DNA of 64,000 bases from Verrucomicrobiaceae bacterium (GCA_947507875.1 CANNQP010000007.1:1-64000); one strand, 5' to 3'. Shown: positions 34,078-43,455, counted from the first letter of the stretch. The notes: a model not told the origin generated them from the letters alone. Program-made: numbers and translations.

Positions 34078-36110
34078 AGCCTCTTCTTTTACTCATTGTT
34101 TCCTCATTCACCATTCTGCATTCGTCATTTTCGGCGCAGCCCGACTCCGCCAAGGCTTTGACGGGCAAGCCCAACATCATCGTCATCCTCGCCGACGATC
34201 TCGGCTGGAGTGACACGACGCTTTATGGCACGACGACGTTTTACCAGACGCCGAACGTCGAACGACTCGCAAAGCGCGGGATGACCTTCACGCGAGCGTA
34301 TTCGGCGAGTCCGTTGTGCTCGCCGACGCGCTCGGCCTTGCTCACTGGGCTAAGTCCGGCACGCACGGGGATCACGGTGCCGAATTGCCACGAGCCGCGG
34401 GTCGTTTTGCAGGCGACGACGGGCAAGAAGGCTCCTCCGGATCAAAAGGCGATCATGCCGGATCCTGTGACGCGGTTGAAGACGGAGTATCGCACGCTCG
34501 CGGAGACGTTGAAGGACGCAGGCTATGCCACGGCGCATTTCGGGAAGTGGCACCTCGGGCCGGAGCCGTATTCACCGCTGCAGCAGGGCTTTGATTTTGA
34601 TCTGCCGCATCATCCGGGGCCGGGGCCTGCGGGCAGTTTTGTCGCGCCGTGGAAGTTTGCGAACTTCAAAGAGAAGTCGCCGGGCGAGCACATCGAGGAC
34701 CGCATGGCGGCGGAGGCCGTGGCGTGGATGGAGCAGCAGAAGGAGAAGCCGTTTTACCTGAACTACTGGATGTTCAGCGTGCATGCGCCCTTTGACGCGA
34801 AGAAGGCAAACATCGAGACGCATCGCGGTCGCGTTGATCCGAAGGACGCGCAGCGCAGCCCGACCTACGCGGCGATGATTCAGAGCATGGACGACGCCAT
34901 CGGCACGCTGCTCGACGGTCTCGACCGGCTGAAGCTGGCCGACAACACGATCATCATCTTCACCGCCGACAACGGCGGCAACATGTATAACGAGGTCGAT
35001 GGCACCACGCCCACCAGCAACCGCCCGCTGCGCGGTGGCAAGGCGACGATGTTTGAAGGCGGCACGCGCGTGCCTTGCGTGATTGTTTGGCCTGGAACCG
35101 CTGCTCCGGGAAGTCGGAGTGATGCTCTGGTGCAGAGCGAGGACTTTCACCCAACGCTGCTTGAAGGCTTGCAAAGTAGCCATCTCGCTCCGCGAGATGA
35201 GCAGAGCGCTCCGCCAGCCAACAAAGCGCCCAATTCATCGAAGACGCCTTCTGCAAAAGAAAGCCCTAAGCTCGTCTCGCGGAGAGAGACGGCTAGTTTC
35301 GACGGCCACAGCATCCTTCCTGCCCTGAAAGGCGATACGCTGGCTGGCAAAGCGGTCTTCCAATACTTTCCGCACAATCCCGGCGTGCCGGACTGGCTCC
35401 CGCCGGCCGTTTCGGTGCATCGCGATGACTGGAAGCTCATCCGCCTCTTCCACGGCGGTGAAAACGGCGCGCATCGTCACCTGCTCTTCAACCTGCGCGA
35501 CGATCTCGGCGAAAAGAACAACCTCGCGGCGCAGAAGCCCGAACTCGTGGACGAACTCGATGCCTTGATCGAAGGCTTCCTCATCGACACGAAGGCCGTC
35601 GTGCCTGTGCCGAACCCGGCGTTTGATCCGGCAAAGTATCGACCCGAACTCGAAGGCAAGCAGCAGTCGAAGGGCAAAGCCAAAGCGCCTGCGAAGTCTG
35701 CCGCCAAAGGCAAGGACGATGGCGATCCTGCGCTGCAAGGATGGAAGGCCCGCGATTGCCAAGCAGCGGTCAAAGACGGCACCCTGCGCCTCACGAAGAT
35801 CGGTTCCGCGTGCTTCCTCGGTTTCGCCGCCGGCAAGCACAGTGGCCCCACGACTGCGAAGTTCCGCATCAAGGCCAAAGCCGGTTCCAGCCACTTCGAT
35901 TGGCTCCCAGGCGGTGTTGGCAGCAAAGAGCAACGCGTCGATTTCACGCTCAAAGGCGGCGATTGGGAGGAAATGACCGTCGAACTGCCCGCCGAAGGCC
36001 CGCTTGGCATCGTGAGGCTTTATGTGCCGATGCAGGACACACCGGTCGAAATCGACGGGATCGAGCTCACGTCGAAAAACGGCTCCAAGCCGACGCGGAC
36101 GGGGTTTTGA
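34074..36110 (+). CDS. Secreted sulfatase with in-frame insertion and C-terminal domain
   Basis: 678 residues: signal peptide, [14 protein letters not shown], the formylglycine motif CSPTR (C82), [22 protein letters not shown] and [15 protein letters not shown]. About residues 368-408 are a low-complexity insertion encoded by a 123-bp palindromic element, just before [12 protein letters not shown]. After a Lys/Ala linker (about 525-550) comes a domain of about 120 residues ([20 protein letters not shown] to the end), like the one in the sulfatase at 28617. That domain could bind carbohydrate. The gene overlaps the previous sulfatase (ATGA) and converges with DUF1080 two bases away. Confidence 0.88.
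   Translation: MKPLLLLIVSSFTILHSSFSAQPDSAKALTGKPNIIVILADDLGWSDTTLYGTTTFYQTPNVERLAKRGMTFTRAYSASPLCSPTRSALLTGLSPARTGITVPNCHEPRVVLQATTGKKAPPDQKAIMPDPVTRLKTEYRTLAETLKDAGYATAHFGKWHLGPEPYSPLQQGFDFDLPHHPGPGPAGSFVAPWKFANFKEKSPGEHIEDRMAAEAVAWMEQQKEKPFYLNYWMFSVHAPFDAKKANIETHRGRVDPKDAQRSPTYAAMIQSMDDAIGTLLDGLDRLKLADNTIIIFTADNGGNMYNEVDGTTPTSNRPLRGGKATMFEGGTRVPCVIVWPGTAAPGSRSDALVQSEDFHPTLLEGLQSSHLAPRDEQSAPPANKAPNSSKTPSAKESPKLVSRRETASFDGHSILPALKGDTLAGKAVFQYFPHNPGVPDWLPPAVSVHRDDWKLIRLFHGGENGAHRHLLFNLRDDLGEKNNLAAQKPELVDELDALIEGFLIDTKAVVPVPNPAFDPAKYRPELEGKQQSKGKAKAPAKSAAKGKDDGDPALQGWKARDCQAAVKDGTLRLTKIGSACFLGFAAGKHSGPTTAKFRIKAKAGSSHFDWLPGGVGSKEQRVDFTLKGGDWEEMTVELPAEGPLGIVRLYVPMQDTPVEIDGIELTSKNGSKPTRTGF
35175..35297. 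mobile_element. 123-bp palindromic element (MITE-like) inside a sulfatase gene
   Basis: The ends are inverted repeats of about 28 bases (35175-35202 and 35269-35297), matching at about 24 of 28 positions. Each end is itself a hairpin: CATCTCG/CGAGATG on the left and CGTCTC/GAGACG on the right. The 66-base middle has no coding sign of its own. The length is exactly 41 codons and all are open, so the host gene stays in frame. It encodes no transposase, so it would depend on an enzyme supplied elsewhere. Confidence 0.65.
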
Positions 36111-36112
36111 GA

Positions 36113-36754
36113 TTACTCCAGCGTCTTGATCTTCAGATTCCGATACCACACCGGTGCCTGGGCTTTTCCGTGCAGGCCTTGAAGGCCGATCGGACCGCTG
36201 CGCGCGAAGTCTTTGAGCGCTTTCTTGAATTTGTTCGGCGTGCCGTCCGGGTTCTTGCCGACCTCGGGCCAGTTGTCCAGGTTCGCATCGATCACGGTCT
36301 CGCCGTTGAAGACCACAGTGACCTGCGGGCCTTTGCAGGTGATGGTGTAGCGGTTCCATTCGCCGACGGGCTTCGCCACGCTTTTGCTCGGTGGCATCGC
36401 GTCGTAGATCGCGGCGACCATGCCGTATTTGCTGCCGTCCGCGCTGTCGTGAACCTGGATTTCGAGCGCGGCGAGGACATTCTTGATATCACCGGAGCGC
36501 AGGAAGACACCGCTGTTCGACTCCTTGGCCACTTTGAACTCGAGGTCGAGGATGAAGTCGCCATACGATCCCTTCGTCCAGAGCGTGTCGTGGTTTTTGG
36601 CGACGAGTTCGTTGCCCTCAAACACCCACCCCGCTGCATCGACGGCGTTGGAGAGATCTGCGACGAAAAGATCCTTCCAGCCGGTGGTGTCGGGATGCTC
36701 GGCGGAGAAAGCCAGCGAGGAAAACAGTGCGAGGAGGGCGGCGGAGAGTTTCAT
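36113..36754 (-). CDS. Secreted DUF1080 (3-keto-disaccharide hydrolase-like) protein
   Basis: 213 residues with signal peptide MKLSAALLALFSSLAFSA. The body is a single concanavalin-like beta-sandwich of the DUF1080 family: GWVFEGNELVAKN, YGDFILDLEFKVAKESNSGVFL, WNRYTITCKGPQVTVVFNGE, and the terminal GPIGLQGLHGKAQAPVWYRNLKIK. Members are abundant in Planctomycetota and Verrucomicrobiota, and some act on 3-keto-glycosides. It converges with the sulfatase cluster and is 45 bases downstream of the phosphodiesterase gene on its own strand. Confidence 0.88.
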   Translation of the reverse strand: MKLSAALLALFSSLAFSAEHPDTTGWKDLFVADLSNAVDAAGWVFEGNELVAKNHDTLWTKGSYGDFILDLEFKVAKESNSGVFLRSGDIKNVLAALEIQVHDSADGSKYGMVAAIYDAMPPSKSVAKPVGEWNRYTITCKGPQVTVVFNGETVIDANLDNWPEVGKNPDGTPNKFKKALKDFARSGPIGLQGLHGKAQAPVWYRNLKIKTLE

Positions 36755-36799
36755 GAATTAGGTTGGTTTCAGTTGCCAGCGCACAGAGCCTGCGGGCAT

Positions 36800-38167
36800 T
36801 TATTTGTCGAGAAGGATTTCCTTGAGCACACGGCCGTCCTGCTGCGGGAGCTTGAGGTTCATGAGCTGCGCAATCGTTGGTGCCACGTCGAGATTGGCCA
36901 TGCGGTCGAGCACGACGCCTTTCTTGATGCCGCGTCCGCTGGCGATGAAGATGCCATCGAGCTCGGGGTCGCCGCTGAAGAAGCCATGCGTGCCACCGTA
37001 GTTCGTCGTGGGCGTGGTCACGGCATCTCCTGCGGCGGCGTTGTTGAAGGCGTGGTCGGCTTTGGCATAGAGCACGAGATCGCCCATTCCCTGGTTTTCC
37101 TCCGGCGTAGGCATGCCGAGGGTGTGGCCGTCTTTACCTTCGATCACACGTTCAACGCCCTCGGTCTGCTCGAACATGGCCTTGAGCTTCGGCAGCAGCT
37201 CGGCCTTGCGGGCGGGATCGTTCACATAAACGAAGGCCATGCCGCCCTGCGTCATGGCATACGCATCGCAGGTGGTGATCGTGGGGCCAAGAGCGGTGGC
37301 GAGGCCGGCTTTCTTGAGCACGACGTTCGGATAGACATACTTCGACACCTTTTTGAAACCGTGATCCGTTGCGATGACGAAGGTGGTGCGGTCACGCAGG
37401 CCGCTTTCATCGACCGCCTTCACCAAATCGCCGACGAGCTTGTCCGCGTAAGCCAGCGCGGTGTGGCTGGCCATTGATCCGGGACCGTAGGTGTGATGCG
37501 TCGCGTCCGTGTTGAGTGTGTGGAAGAGCAGCAGGTTCGGTTTGTGCGTCTTGAAGATATGAATTGCGGCCTTGGTCCACATGTTGTCGAGAAAGGTCAC
37601 GCTCCTGCGCTTCGGTCCGAGCTGCATCCACTCGATGTGCTCCGGCGTGATCGTGCCAGCGGTGATCATCTCCTTCACGACCGGACTTTCGGCTTCCGGC
37701 AGCTCCGCAAAGCTCCAAGTGATCGTGCCGGGTCGCGTGACGGCCACCCAGTCAGACTCCGCCGTGGTCAGGCCGTTCTGATGCGCAATGTCATACAACG
37801 TGGGCACATGCACCAGTCTCGACTTGTCCACCCATGGCTCGATTTTTGCTGGCTTGTTGCCATCCTGCCGCACGAGCAGACCGTTGAAGAGCACACCGTG
37901 CTTGCGTGGTTCCACGCCAGTGACGAGCGTCGTGTGGTTGATCCAGGTGATGGATGGGTTGCTCACCGTCATCGCTTTGGTGCTCGCACCTTCTGCGGCC
38001 AGTTTGCGGAGGTTCGGCACTTGCAGCGACGGATCGTTCCACATCCAGGCAGGGAAGCCGTCGAGGCTGATCAAGATGACGTGGTGCTCCTTGTTATCCG
38101 ACTTCGAGCAGGCGTTCAAAACGAGCACAATGGCGATGCCGAGGACAAGAAGGGTATTAAGTTTCAT
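36800..38167 (-). CDS. Lipoprotein phosphodiesterase/nucleotide pyrophosphatase family
   Basis: 455 residues of the alkaline-phosphatase superfamily. Lipoprotein signal MKLNTLLVLGIAIVLVLNAC (lipidated C20). The first metal site is ILISLDGFPAWMW; NPSITWINHTTLVTG holds the nucleophile Thr/Ser region of the NPP type; second-half ligands are FHTLNTDATHHTYG, VIATDHGF and GTHGFFSGD. It should hydrolyse phosphodiesters or related esters at the cell envelope. Substrate unknown. It leads a two-gene transcript with DUF1080. Confidence 0.85.
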   Translation of the reverse strand: MKLNTLLVLGIAIVLVLNACSKSDNKEHHVILISLDGFPAWMWNDPSLQVPNLRKLAAEGASTKAMTVSNPSITWINHTTLVTGVEPRKHGVLFNGLLVRQDGNKPAKIEPWVDKSRLVHVPTLYDIAHQNGLTTAESDWVAVTRPGTITWSFAELPEAESPVVKEMITAGTITPEHIEWMQLGPKRRSVTFLDNMWTKAAIHIFKTHKPNLLLFHTLNTDATHHTYGPGSMASHTALAYADKLVGDLVKAVDESGLRDRTTFVIATDHGFKKVSKYVYPNVVLKKAGLATALGPTITTCDAYAMTQGGMAFVYVNDPARKAELLPKLKAMFEQTEGVERVIEGKDGHTLGMPTPEENQGMGDLVLYAKADHAFNNAAAGDAVTTPTTNYGGTHGFFSGDPELDGIFIASGRGIKKGVVLDRMANLDVAPTIAQLMNLKLPQQDGRVLKEILLDK

Positions 38168-38289
38168 CTGGGGCGAAGGTTACGTGTGCGTAACTCGTTT
38201 GCTTTCCCTTCATGAAGACCGCCATGTCCGGCCACGCTGGCGAAATCATCGCACACCGCAGCCTCAATAGTCTTCTGCGTCTAAAGGTG

Positions 38290-38448
38290 AAAAATGCGGT
38301 GATTGGGAAGAAATCACCGTCGAACTGCCCGCCAAACGCCCACTAGGCATCGTGCGGCTATTTGCCGATGCAGGAAACTCCGGTGGCAATCGACGGGATC
38401 GAGCATAGCTCAAAGGATCGTAACAAAGGGATGCGGAGCACTTTTTGA
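38290..38448 (+). pseudogene. Decayed 3' end of a sulfatase gene
   Basis: This segment aligns with the last 150 bases of the sulfatase at 34074-36110. GATTGGGA(A/G)GAAAT(C/G)ACC, GTCGAACTGCCCGCC and ATCGACGGGATCGAGC are shared. It has lost two bases (near 38360) and gained a stop at 38406. It still ends with a TTTTTGA like the TTTTGA of its relative. There is no sulfatase upstream, so only the tail of the C-terminal domain remains. It marks a past duplication or deletion. Confidence 0.8.
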
Positions 38449-39018
38449 CCAAAAAAACAGAGAACGCTTCTGATTTGTTGGTTATGCGAGGAACGCGTCT
38501 CAATAGCATTTCATTTTGTCTGAAAAAAGCATTGAGCGGAGTGCATTCGTGCCTGTCACAGAAGGCATACGTTTTTCATTCTTTCCCGAAGTGCACAGGA
38601 CTCGATGGCTGCTTTACCTACTGCTCTTCATCGCCACGAGCTCCGAGGCGATGACTTTCGGTGTGGGTTTGTGGCAGGAGGAGAGGGATCAAGTGCACGA
38701 CTGTGTGGACCTGAGTGATACATCTGAGGAATGGCGAGAAGGTTCTGGGACTCGTGGTGCGGATGATGCAACGCCAGAGCGAGCGGCTTTCGATCGAGTC
38801 GGCTTGAGCATGAGCGGTCAAGGGCCTCGCCGTTTGCATGGCGAGGTAGGTGCAAGACCTTGTGGCAAATTGCGCCGGCATCGCTGGGCCCATGTGGATC
38901 TAAACTGAAGCGAAACCTGGCCTACCTAATGCAGCCACGAAGCTGCAAAGGACCTTCTGGGATCAGCCTCCAGGCAGGTCGTGTCGTTTTTGGCTGAGTT
39001 CATTCCACGTTTACCTTT
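38449..39018. other. Intergenic region without recognised gene
   Basis: 570 bases upstream of the YceI gene. A 130-codon plus-strand frame (38516-38908) and an overlapping 91-codon minus-strand frame (38618-38893) are both open, but neither has a recognised motif, signal peptide or ribosome site. Both may be chance or remnants. The promoter of the polyketide operon should lie near its right end. Confidence 0.4.
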
Positions 39019-39621
39019 ATGCCTTGTTATAGTTCTTTTCTTTCGTCATGGATACCTTTTGCGCAGCGTTTGCTTGTTTTGAGTTTGCTAACCACTTCGC
39101 TTCAGGCTGACCCTTCGCAAGGGTGGTCAGGCACGGCACAAATCTTCTTTGAAGGCACCTCTACGCTGCACGATTGGGGTGGCACGGTTACGGCGCGGCC
39201 TTTTCAAACCTCCATCATTCTCGATGCAGCAGGGCAGCCGAAGCGGGTGCAGGCAGAAGTCATCGTTGATGCGATGAAGATGGACACCGCAGAACCGAAG
39301 CGCGATGACAACATGCGAAAGGCGATGAAGGCCAGCGATTATCCTCTGATCAAAGCCGAGCTGGATGTGCCTGCGGAGGCCATTGCCTCCGATTTAAAGA
39401 CCCCCACGCAGTTGCCGATGAAGCTCACTTTGCTAGGCAAGCCTCAATCCATCGTCGGAACGGTTCGCCACTTTCAGCGTAAGCAGGGCAAGGTTACCTT
39501 TGATCTGGACTTCCCCGTTTCCATGAAGGCCAGTGGGATTAGCGTCCCTTCGGTCCTGTTTTTCATCCGCGTAGGCGATGGCGTGAAGGTTCGTGCCTCG
39601 GTTACTCTGGTTCAACTCTGA
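39019..39621 (+). CDS. YceI-family periplasmic lipid-binding protein
   Basis: 200 residues with a signal peptide (AQRLLVLSLLTTSLQA) and a lipocalin-like YceI domain: FEGTSTLHDWGGTV, VDAMKMDTAEPKRDDNMRKAMKASDYPLIKAEL and VGTVRHFQRKQGKVTFDLDFPVSM. YceI proteins bind polyisoprenoids and quinone-like lipids in a beta-barrel. Its stop shares a base with the start of the polyketide synthase (TGATG), so it belongs to that operon. It likely carries or stores the lipid product, which is inference. Confidence 0.88.
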   Translation: MPCYSSFLSSWIPFAQRLLVLSLLTTSLQADPSQGWSGTAQIFFEGTSTLHDWGGTVTARPFQTSIILDAAGQPKRVQAEVIVDAMKMDTAEPKRDDNMRKAMKASDYPLIKAELDVPAEAIASDLKTPTQLPMKLTLLGKPQSIVGTVRHFQRKQGKVTFDLDFPVSMKASGISVPSVLFFIRVGDGVKVRASVTLVQL

Positions 39622-40787
39622 TGCCATCGACGTTCATGCCTGCTTACCTTCATCACATCGCCACCACTACACCGCCCTACACCTACGCGCAAAGTTACAC
39701 GCGGGACCGGCTGAAAGATTGGGCTGGTGATCCGAAAACCAAACGATTGATTCATGCCATCTACAATCGCAGTGGCATCGAGACACGTCACAGCGTGAGT
39801 GGTGACTTTGTCGTCGGCACGGAGGCCACACTGTTCCGCAGCGATGCGGCAGGGGTGCTCATCGCTCCTTCCACGGAAGAGCGGAATCGCGTTTACACAC
39901 ACTGGGCGAAGGAACTGTCCGTGAGTCTGGCTCGTCGGGCGATGGCAGATGCGCCTGGCTTTACCAAAGAGGACATCACGCATGTGATTTACACTTCCTG
40001 CACGGGCTTTGCCAATCCGGGGCCAGATTATCACATCATCAAGGAACTGGGTTTGCGTTCCAATGTCGAGCGCTACACCATCGGCTTCATGGGTTGCTAC
40101 GCGGCGTTTCCATCTCTACGCATGGCGGCCCAGTTTTGCCAAGCGAACCCTGATGCCGTCGTGCTCGTCGTTTGCCTGGAATTGTGCACACTGCACATGC
40201 AGGTGAATGATCAGCCCGATAGCATTTTGGCTAACTCTTTGTTCGCCGACGGTGCGGCTGCGGCGATCGTCAGTGCTCGGCAGCCTACGTCGGGTCGTCC
40301 CGCTTACCGACTGGATGGATTTGAAAGTGCGCTTGTCCCTTCAAGCGAGGCCGAGATGGCTTGGGAGATTGGCAACGAGGGTTTCAACATCGTGCTCTCT
40401 AGCTACGTGCCTGACATCATTGGAGGCAACATTCGCCAGCTGCTGAATGGCGTGCTGAAGCGCCATGACCTGCAGGTGGATGATGTGCACGAGTGGGCGG
40501 TGCATCCCGGGGGGCGGGCCATTCTCGATAAGGTGCAGGAAAGCCTCCATCTTGAGGAAGCCAGCCTGGAGGCCAGTCGCACCATCTTGCGTGATTATGG
40601 GAACATGAGCAGCGCGACGATCCTCTTCGTGCTGAAAGAGATGCTCGACAGTGCGGAAAGCGAATCAGCAACCCTTTGTGCGATGGCCTTTGGCCCGGGG
40701 CTGACCGTCGAAACCGCCGTGATGCAGCGGGTGGGCTGCCCCGCCATATCCGTCACGGAACGTCCAGCAGCTCTTCAGGCTTCGTGA
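39621..40787 (+). CDS. Type III polyketide synthase
   Basis: A 388-residue chalcone/stilbene synthase-fold enzyme. The triad is complete: Cys159 in GFMGCYAAFPSLRMA, His295 in EWAVHPGGRA and Asn328 in YGNMSSATIL. It condenses an acyl-CoA starter with malonyl-CoA to give resorcinols, phloroglucinols or pyrones. CTGFANPGPDYHIIKELGL is normal for the family. The following genes (membrane methyltransferase, flavin hydroxylase, methyltransferase) parallel the Streptomyces srsABC phenolic-lipid cluster, so a long-chain alkylresorcinol or pyrone product is likely, although the starter cannot be read from sequence. A start at 39636 is possible. Confidence 0.92.
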   Translation: MPSTFMPAYLHHIATTTPPYTYAQSYTRDRLKDWAGDPKTKRLIHAIYNRSGIETRHSVSGDFVVGTEATLFRSDAAGVLIAPSTEERNRVYTHWAKELSVSLARRAMADAPGFTKEDITHVIYTSCTGFANPGPDYHIIKELGLRSNVERYTIGFMGCYAAFPSLRMAAQFCQANPDAVVLVVCLELCTLHMQVNDQPDSILANSLFADGAAAAIVSARQPTSGRPAYRLDGFESALVPSSEAEMAWEIGNEGFNIVLSSYVPDIIGGNIRQLLNGVLKRHDLQVDDVHEWAVHPGGRAILDKVQESLHLEEASLEASRTILRDYGNMSSATILFVLKEMLDSAESESATLCAMAFGPGLTVETAVMQRVGCPAISVTERPAALQAS

Positions 40788-40789
40788 GC

Positions 40790-42742
40790 ATGAGTGCAGC
40801 GACCTCTTACACGCCCGCGCAGCGCTACACGGCGCTGGCTTATGGGCTGGTGAGCCATGGCCTGTTCCTCGCCTCGGTGGGGGTGATGTTTTGTAGCCTC
40901 TACAATGGCCTGCATTTCAGCCTTCTGCATGTTCATGGTGGCACAGCAGCGCTGGTGGACGTGCTGTTGGTCATGCAATTTGCGTTAGGCCATACGCTAC
41001 TGCTTTCCGCACGAGGACGTCGGTTCATGGCGCGCCTAGCCCCACTGGGCCTTGGGTCCATCTTGTCCACGACGATCTTTGCCGGTTTGGCATCGGTGCA
41101 GTTGCTGGTGACGTTTTTGCTTTGGTCTTCCAGTGACATCGTGTGGTGGGCACCTCATGGGCTGGTGAAAGGAGGGCTCAGCGTTCTGTATGGCATCTCA
41201 TGGATCATGCTGGCGAAGTCGATGAGCGATGCTGGCTTGGATACGCAGATTGGCATTCTGGGTTGGCGTTCGGTCTGGCGTGGTGAAAAGCCGAGTTATC
41301 AGCCCTTCACACGCACAGGCATGTTCCGCTACAGTCGGCAGCCGATCTATGCTTCGTTCACGCTCATCTTGTGGACTGCGCCCGTTTGGACGCCGGATCA
41401 TCTGGTCATCGCGATGCTTTGGACAGCCTACTGTGTGTGGGCTCCGCTGTTGAAAGAAAAGCGTTACCGCCAGTGGTATGGCATGGCCTTTGAGCGCTAT
41501 CAGCGTCGTGTGTCGTATTGGTTTCCAGCCAAAGCTCGCTCCACTTTTCTCATGAATCATCAACCTACGGATCATGACATCGCCATCGTCGGCGCAGGCC
41601 CTGTGGGTTTGATGTTGGGCTGTTTCTTGGGTGAGCAGGGCCTGCGGGTGCTCCTTGTGGACAAACGTACGGAACCGCTGCAGCACTCGCAGGCGATCGG
41701 CATCACGCCACCATCCTTGGAGATCCTGGCGCGGCTGGGGCTGGATGAGGCCTTCGTTCGGCAGGGAGTGAAAATCCGTGACTGTCAGGTGCATGGTCAC
41801 GTGGGTCATTTGGGCTGTGCCTCATTTCGTGAGATCTCCGGTCCGCATCGCTACATCTTGTCCCTGCCCCAGCAGCAGACAATTCAGCTGTTGGAGTCAC
41901 GGCTCGCGACCATGCCCAACGTGCAACTGCTGCGTGGCATCGAAGCGACCCATATCGAGCAAGATGCAGCCAGCGTCACGTTGATCGGCGATGGTTTGCG
42001 GCGAACGGCCCAGTGGCTTGTTGGGTGTGATGGCCATCGCAGTCGTGTGCGCGAGCTTTTGAAAATGCGGACTTCAGGGGCTTCCTATGGTTGTCACTTT
42101 CTCATGGGGGATTTCATTGACCGAACGAGCTTGAAGGAAGAAGCGCACCTGTGGTTCACACACGACGGTGCGGTGGAATCCTTTCCTCTGCCTGAGGGTC
42201 GGCGACGCTGGATCGTGCAGACGCCAGAACCCATCACGCAGGGTCAGCATGGATTCATCAGTCAATCGGTGCGTGAACGTGCAGGTCTGGAGCTACCTGT
42301 GGCGGATCAGCTCAACCAGAGTCCCTTTTCTCCGCGATGGATGCAGGCGGAGCAGTATCACGATGGGCGCGTGATCTTGTGCGGGGATGCGGCCCATCTC
42401 ATGAGCCCGATCGGAGGTCAGGGCATGAACACCGGTTGGGCCGATGCAGAGTTTCTTGCGGAGGTTTTGATCGCCATCCTGCAGCGAGGCCAAGCTCCCC
42501 TGCCCCTGCTGGAGGCTTATGATCGCTGTCGCCACCGAGCTTCGCAAACGGCCACGGCGCGTGCAGCGCGTGGCATGTGGCTGGGCACGCGCACCGGCGT
42601 CGTGGCCTCCTGGTTGCGCGATGTTTTCATGCGCGAGTGCTTGTTCCGCGGGCCTTTGGCGAAACACATCGGGCCTTACTTCGCCATGCAGACCATTCCT
42701 TACAATACCTTAAAGGCCGTGCCGAAAAAGGTGTGGGCATGA
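40790..42742 (+). CDS. Fusion of ICMT-like membrane methyltransferase and FAD monooxygenase
   Basis: 650 residues. Residues 1-250 hold several membrane segments and end with the isoprenylcysteine-methyltransferase-like motif TRTGMFRYSRQPIYASFTL...LLKEKRYRQWYGMAFERYQRRVSYWFP. Residues 258-650 are a UbiH/PHBH-type flavin monooxygenase: DIAIVGAGPVGLMLGCFLGEQGLRVLLVDKR (FAD), the DG motif VGCDGHRSRVRELL, and GRVILCGDAAHLMSPIGGQGMNTG. In srs-type clusters these are separate proteins. There is no stop between the parts, though an internal ATG at 41552 could also start the oxygenase alone. The start at 40790, three bases after the polyketide synthase stop, is chosen over an upstream one. It would hydroxylate and methylate the polyketide at the membrane. 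Confidence 0.85.
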   Translation: MSAATSYTPAQRYTALAYGLVSHGLFLASVGVMFCSLYNGLHFSLLHVHGGTAALVDVLLVMQFALGHTLLLSARGRRFMARLAPLGLGSILSTTIFAGLASVQLLVTFLLWSSSDIVWWAPHGLVKGGLSVLYGISWIMLAKSMSDAGLDTQIGILGWRSVWRGEKPSYQPFTRTGMFRYSRQPIYASFTLILWTAPVWTPDHLVIAMLWTAYCVWAPLLKEKRYRQWYGMAFERYQRRVSYWFPAKARSTFLMNHQPTDHDIAIVGAGPVGLMLGCFLGEQGLRVLLVDKRTEPLQHSQAIGITPPSLEILARLGLDEAFVRQGVKIRDCQVHGHVGHLGCASFREISGPHRYILSLPQQQTIQLLESRLATMPNVQLLRGIEATHIEQDAASVTLIGDGLRRTAQWLVGCDGHRSRVRELLKMRTSGASYGCHFLMGDFIDRTSLKEEAHLWFTHDGAVESFPLPEGRRRWIVQTPEPITQGQHGFISQSVRERAGLELPVADQLNQSPFSPRWMQAEQYHDGRVILCGDAAHLMSPIGGQGMNTGWADAEFLAEVLIAILQRGQAPLPLLEAYDRCRHRASQTATARAARGMWLGTRTGVVASWLRDVFMRECLFRGPLAKHIGPYFAMQTIPYNTLKAVPKKVWA

Positions 42743-43455
42743 GCCGCTTTCTCATTCCTAGGCTTGCTGCGATAGGCTGGTCTGGCCTACAGAGCAGTGT
42801 GCGAATCCGTGATGTTCAGCCCGAGCTTCTCGAAACTTTCCCGAGCGACCACCCGGCCGCCGTGAAGGGCAGAGAAGACTTGCTGCTGGTGAATGCGGTC
42901 ATGGGAAACCATCGTTGGATGGAAAGCATGCTGCGGCGTCTGCATCAGCCTGGATGGCACATCACCGAGATCGGTGCGGGCGATGGTGAACTCTCGCTGC
43001 GCCTCCACGAGGCGGGGCTTTGCGATGCTCGCGATTTGCATGGCTTGGACTTGGCCCCACGTCCTGCGCGTTGGCCTGCGGAGGCGGCATGGTCGCAAGG
43101 AGACCTTTTTCAGCAGTCGCTGCCGGAGAGTGAGATTCTGATCGCGAACCTCATCCTGCATCATTTTCGTGATGAACAGCTGCGTGATCTCGGCGCTCGC
43201 ATCTCAACGCGCACGCGCTTCATTCTCGCGGCTGAGCCTGAGCGCCGTCGCATTCATGGCTTCATGGGGCATTTTTTTTCTTGGCTAGCCGAGTTGCATC
43301 CGATCACCCGCTACGACATGCAGGTGAGCATTCGCGCAGGTTTTCGTGGAGATGAACTGCGGCAGTTCTTGGGTTTGGGGGCGGAATGGAAGGCTCAGGT
43401 GCGCACGACGCTCTTCGGTGGCTATCGAGTGCTCTTGTCCAGATCAGACGCGTAA
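42739..43455 (+). CDS. Class I SAM-dependent methyltransferase
   Basis: 238 residues from ATG 42739, which overlaps the previous stop (ATGA). Motif I is ITEIGAGDGELSLRLHEAG, followed by ARDLHGLDLAPRP (acidic SAM contact), ILIANLILHHFRDEQL (motif IV) and FILAAEPERRRIHG. The second half (FSWLAELHPITRYDMQVSIRAGFRGDELRQFLG) resembles methyltransferases of aromatic or quinone substrates. It closes the four-gene polyketide operon and most likely O- or C-methylates its ring. Confidence 0.85.
   Translation: MSRFLIPRLAAIGWSGLQSSVRIRDVQPELLETFPSDHPAAVKGREDLLLVNAVMGNHRWMESMLRRLHQPGWHITEIGAGDGELSLRLHEAGLCDARDLHGLDLAPRPARWPAEAAWSQGDLFQQSLPESEILIANLILHHFRDEQLRDLGARISTRTRFILAAEPERRRIHGFMGHFFSWLAELHPITRYDMQVSIRAGFRGDELRQFLGLGAEWKAQVRTTLFGGYRVLLSRSDA

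Noticed and set aside
35741-37477. 578-codon plus-strand open frame
   Set aside because: It overlaps the sulfatase end in another frame and is antisense to DUF1080 and the phosphodiesterase, which are clearly real.
38516-38908. 130-codon plus-strand frame before the YceI gene
   Set aside because: No signal peptide or motif, and an equally open frame exists on the other strand; probably chance or remnant.
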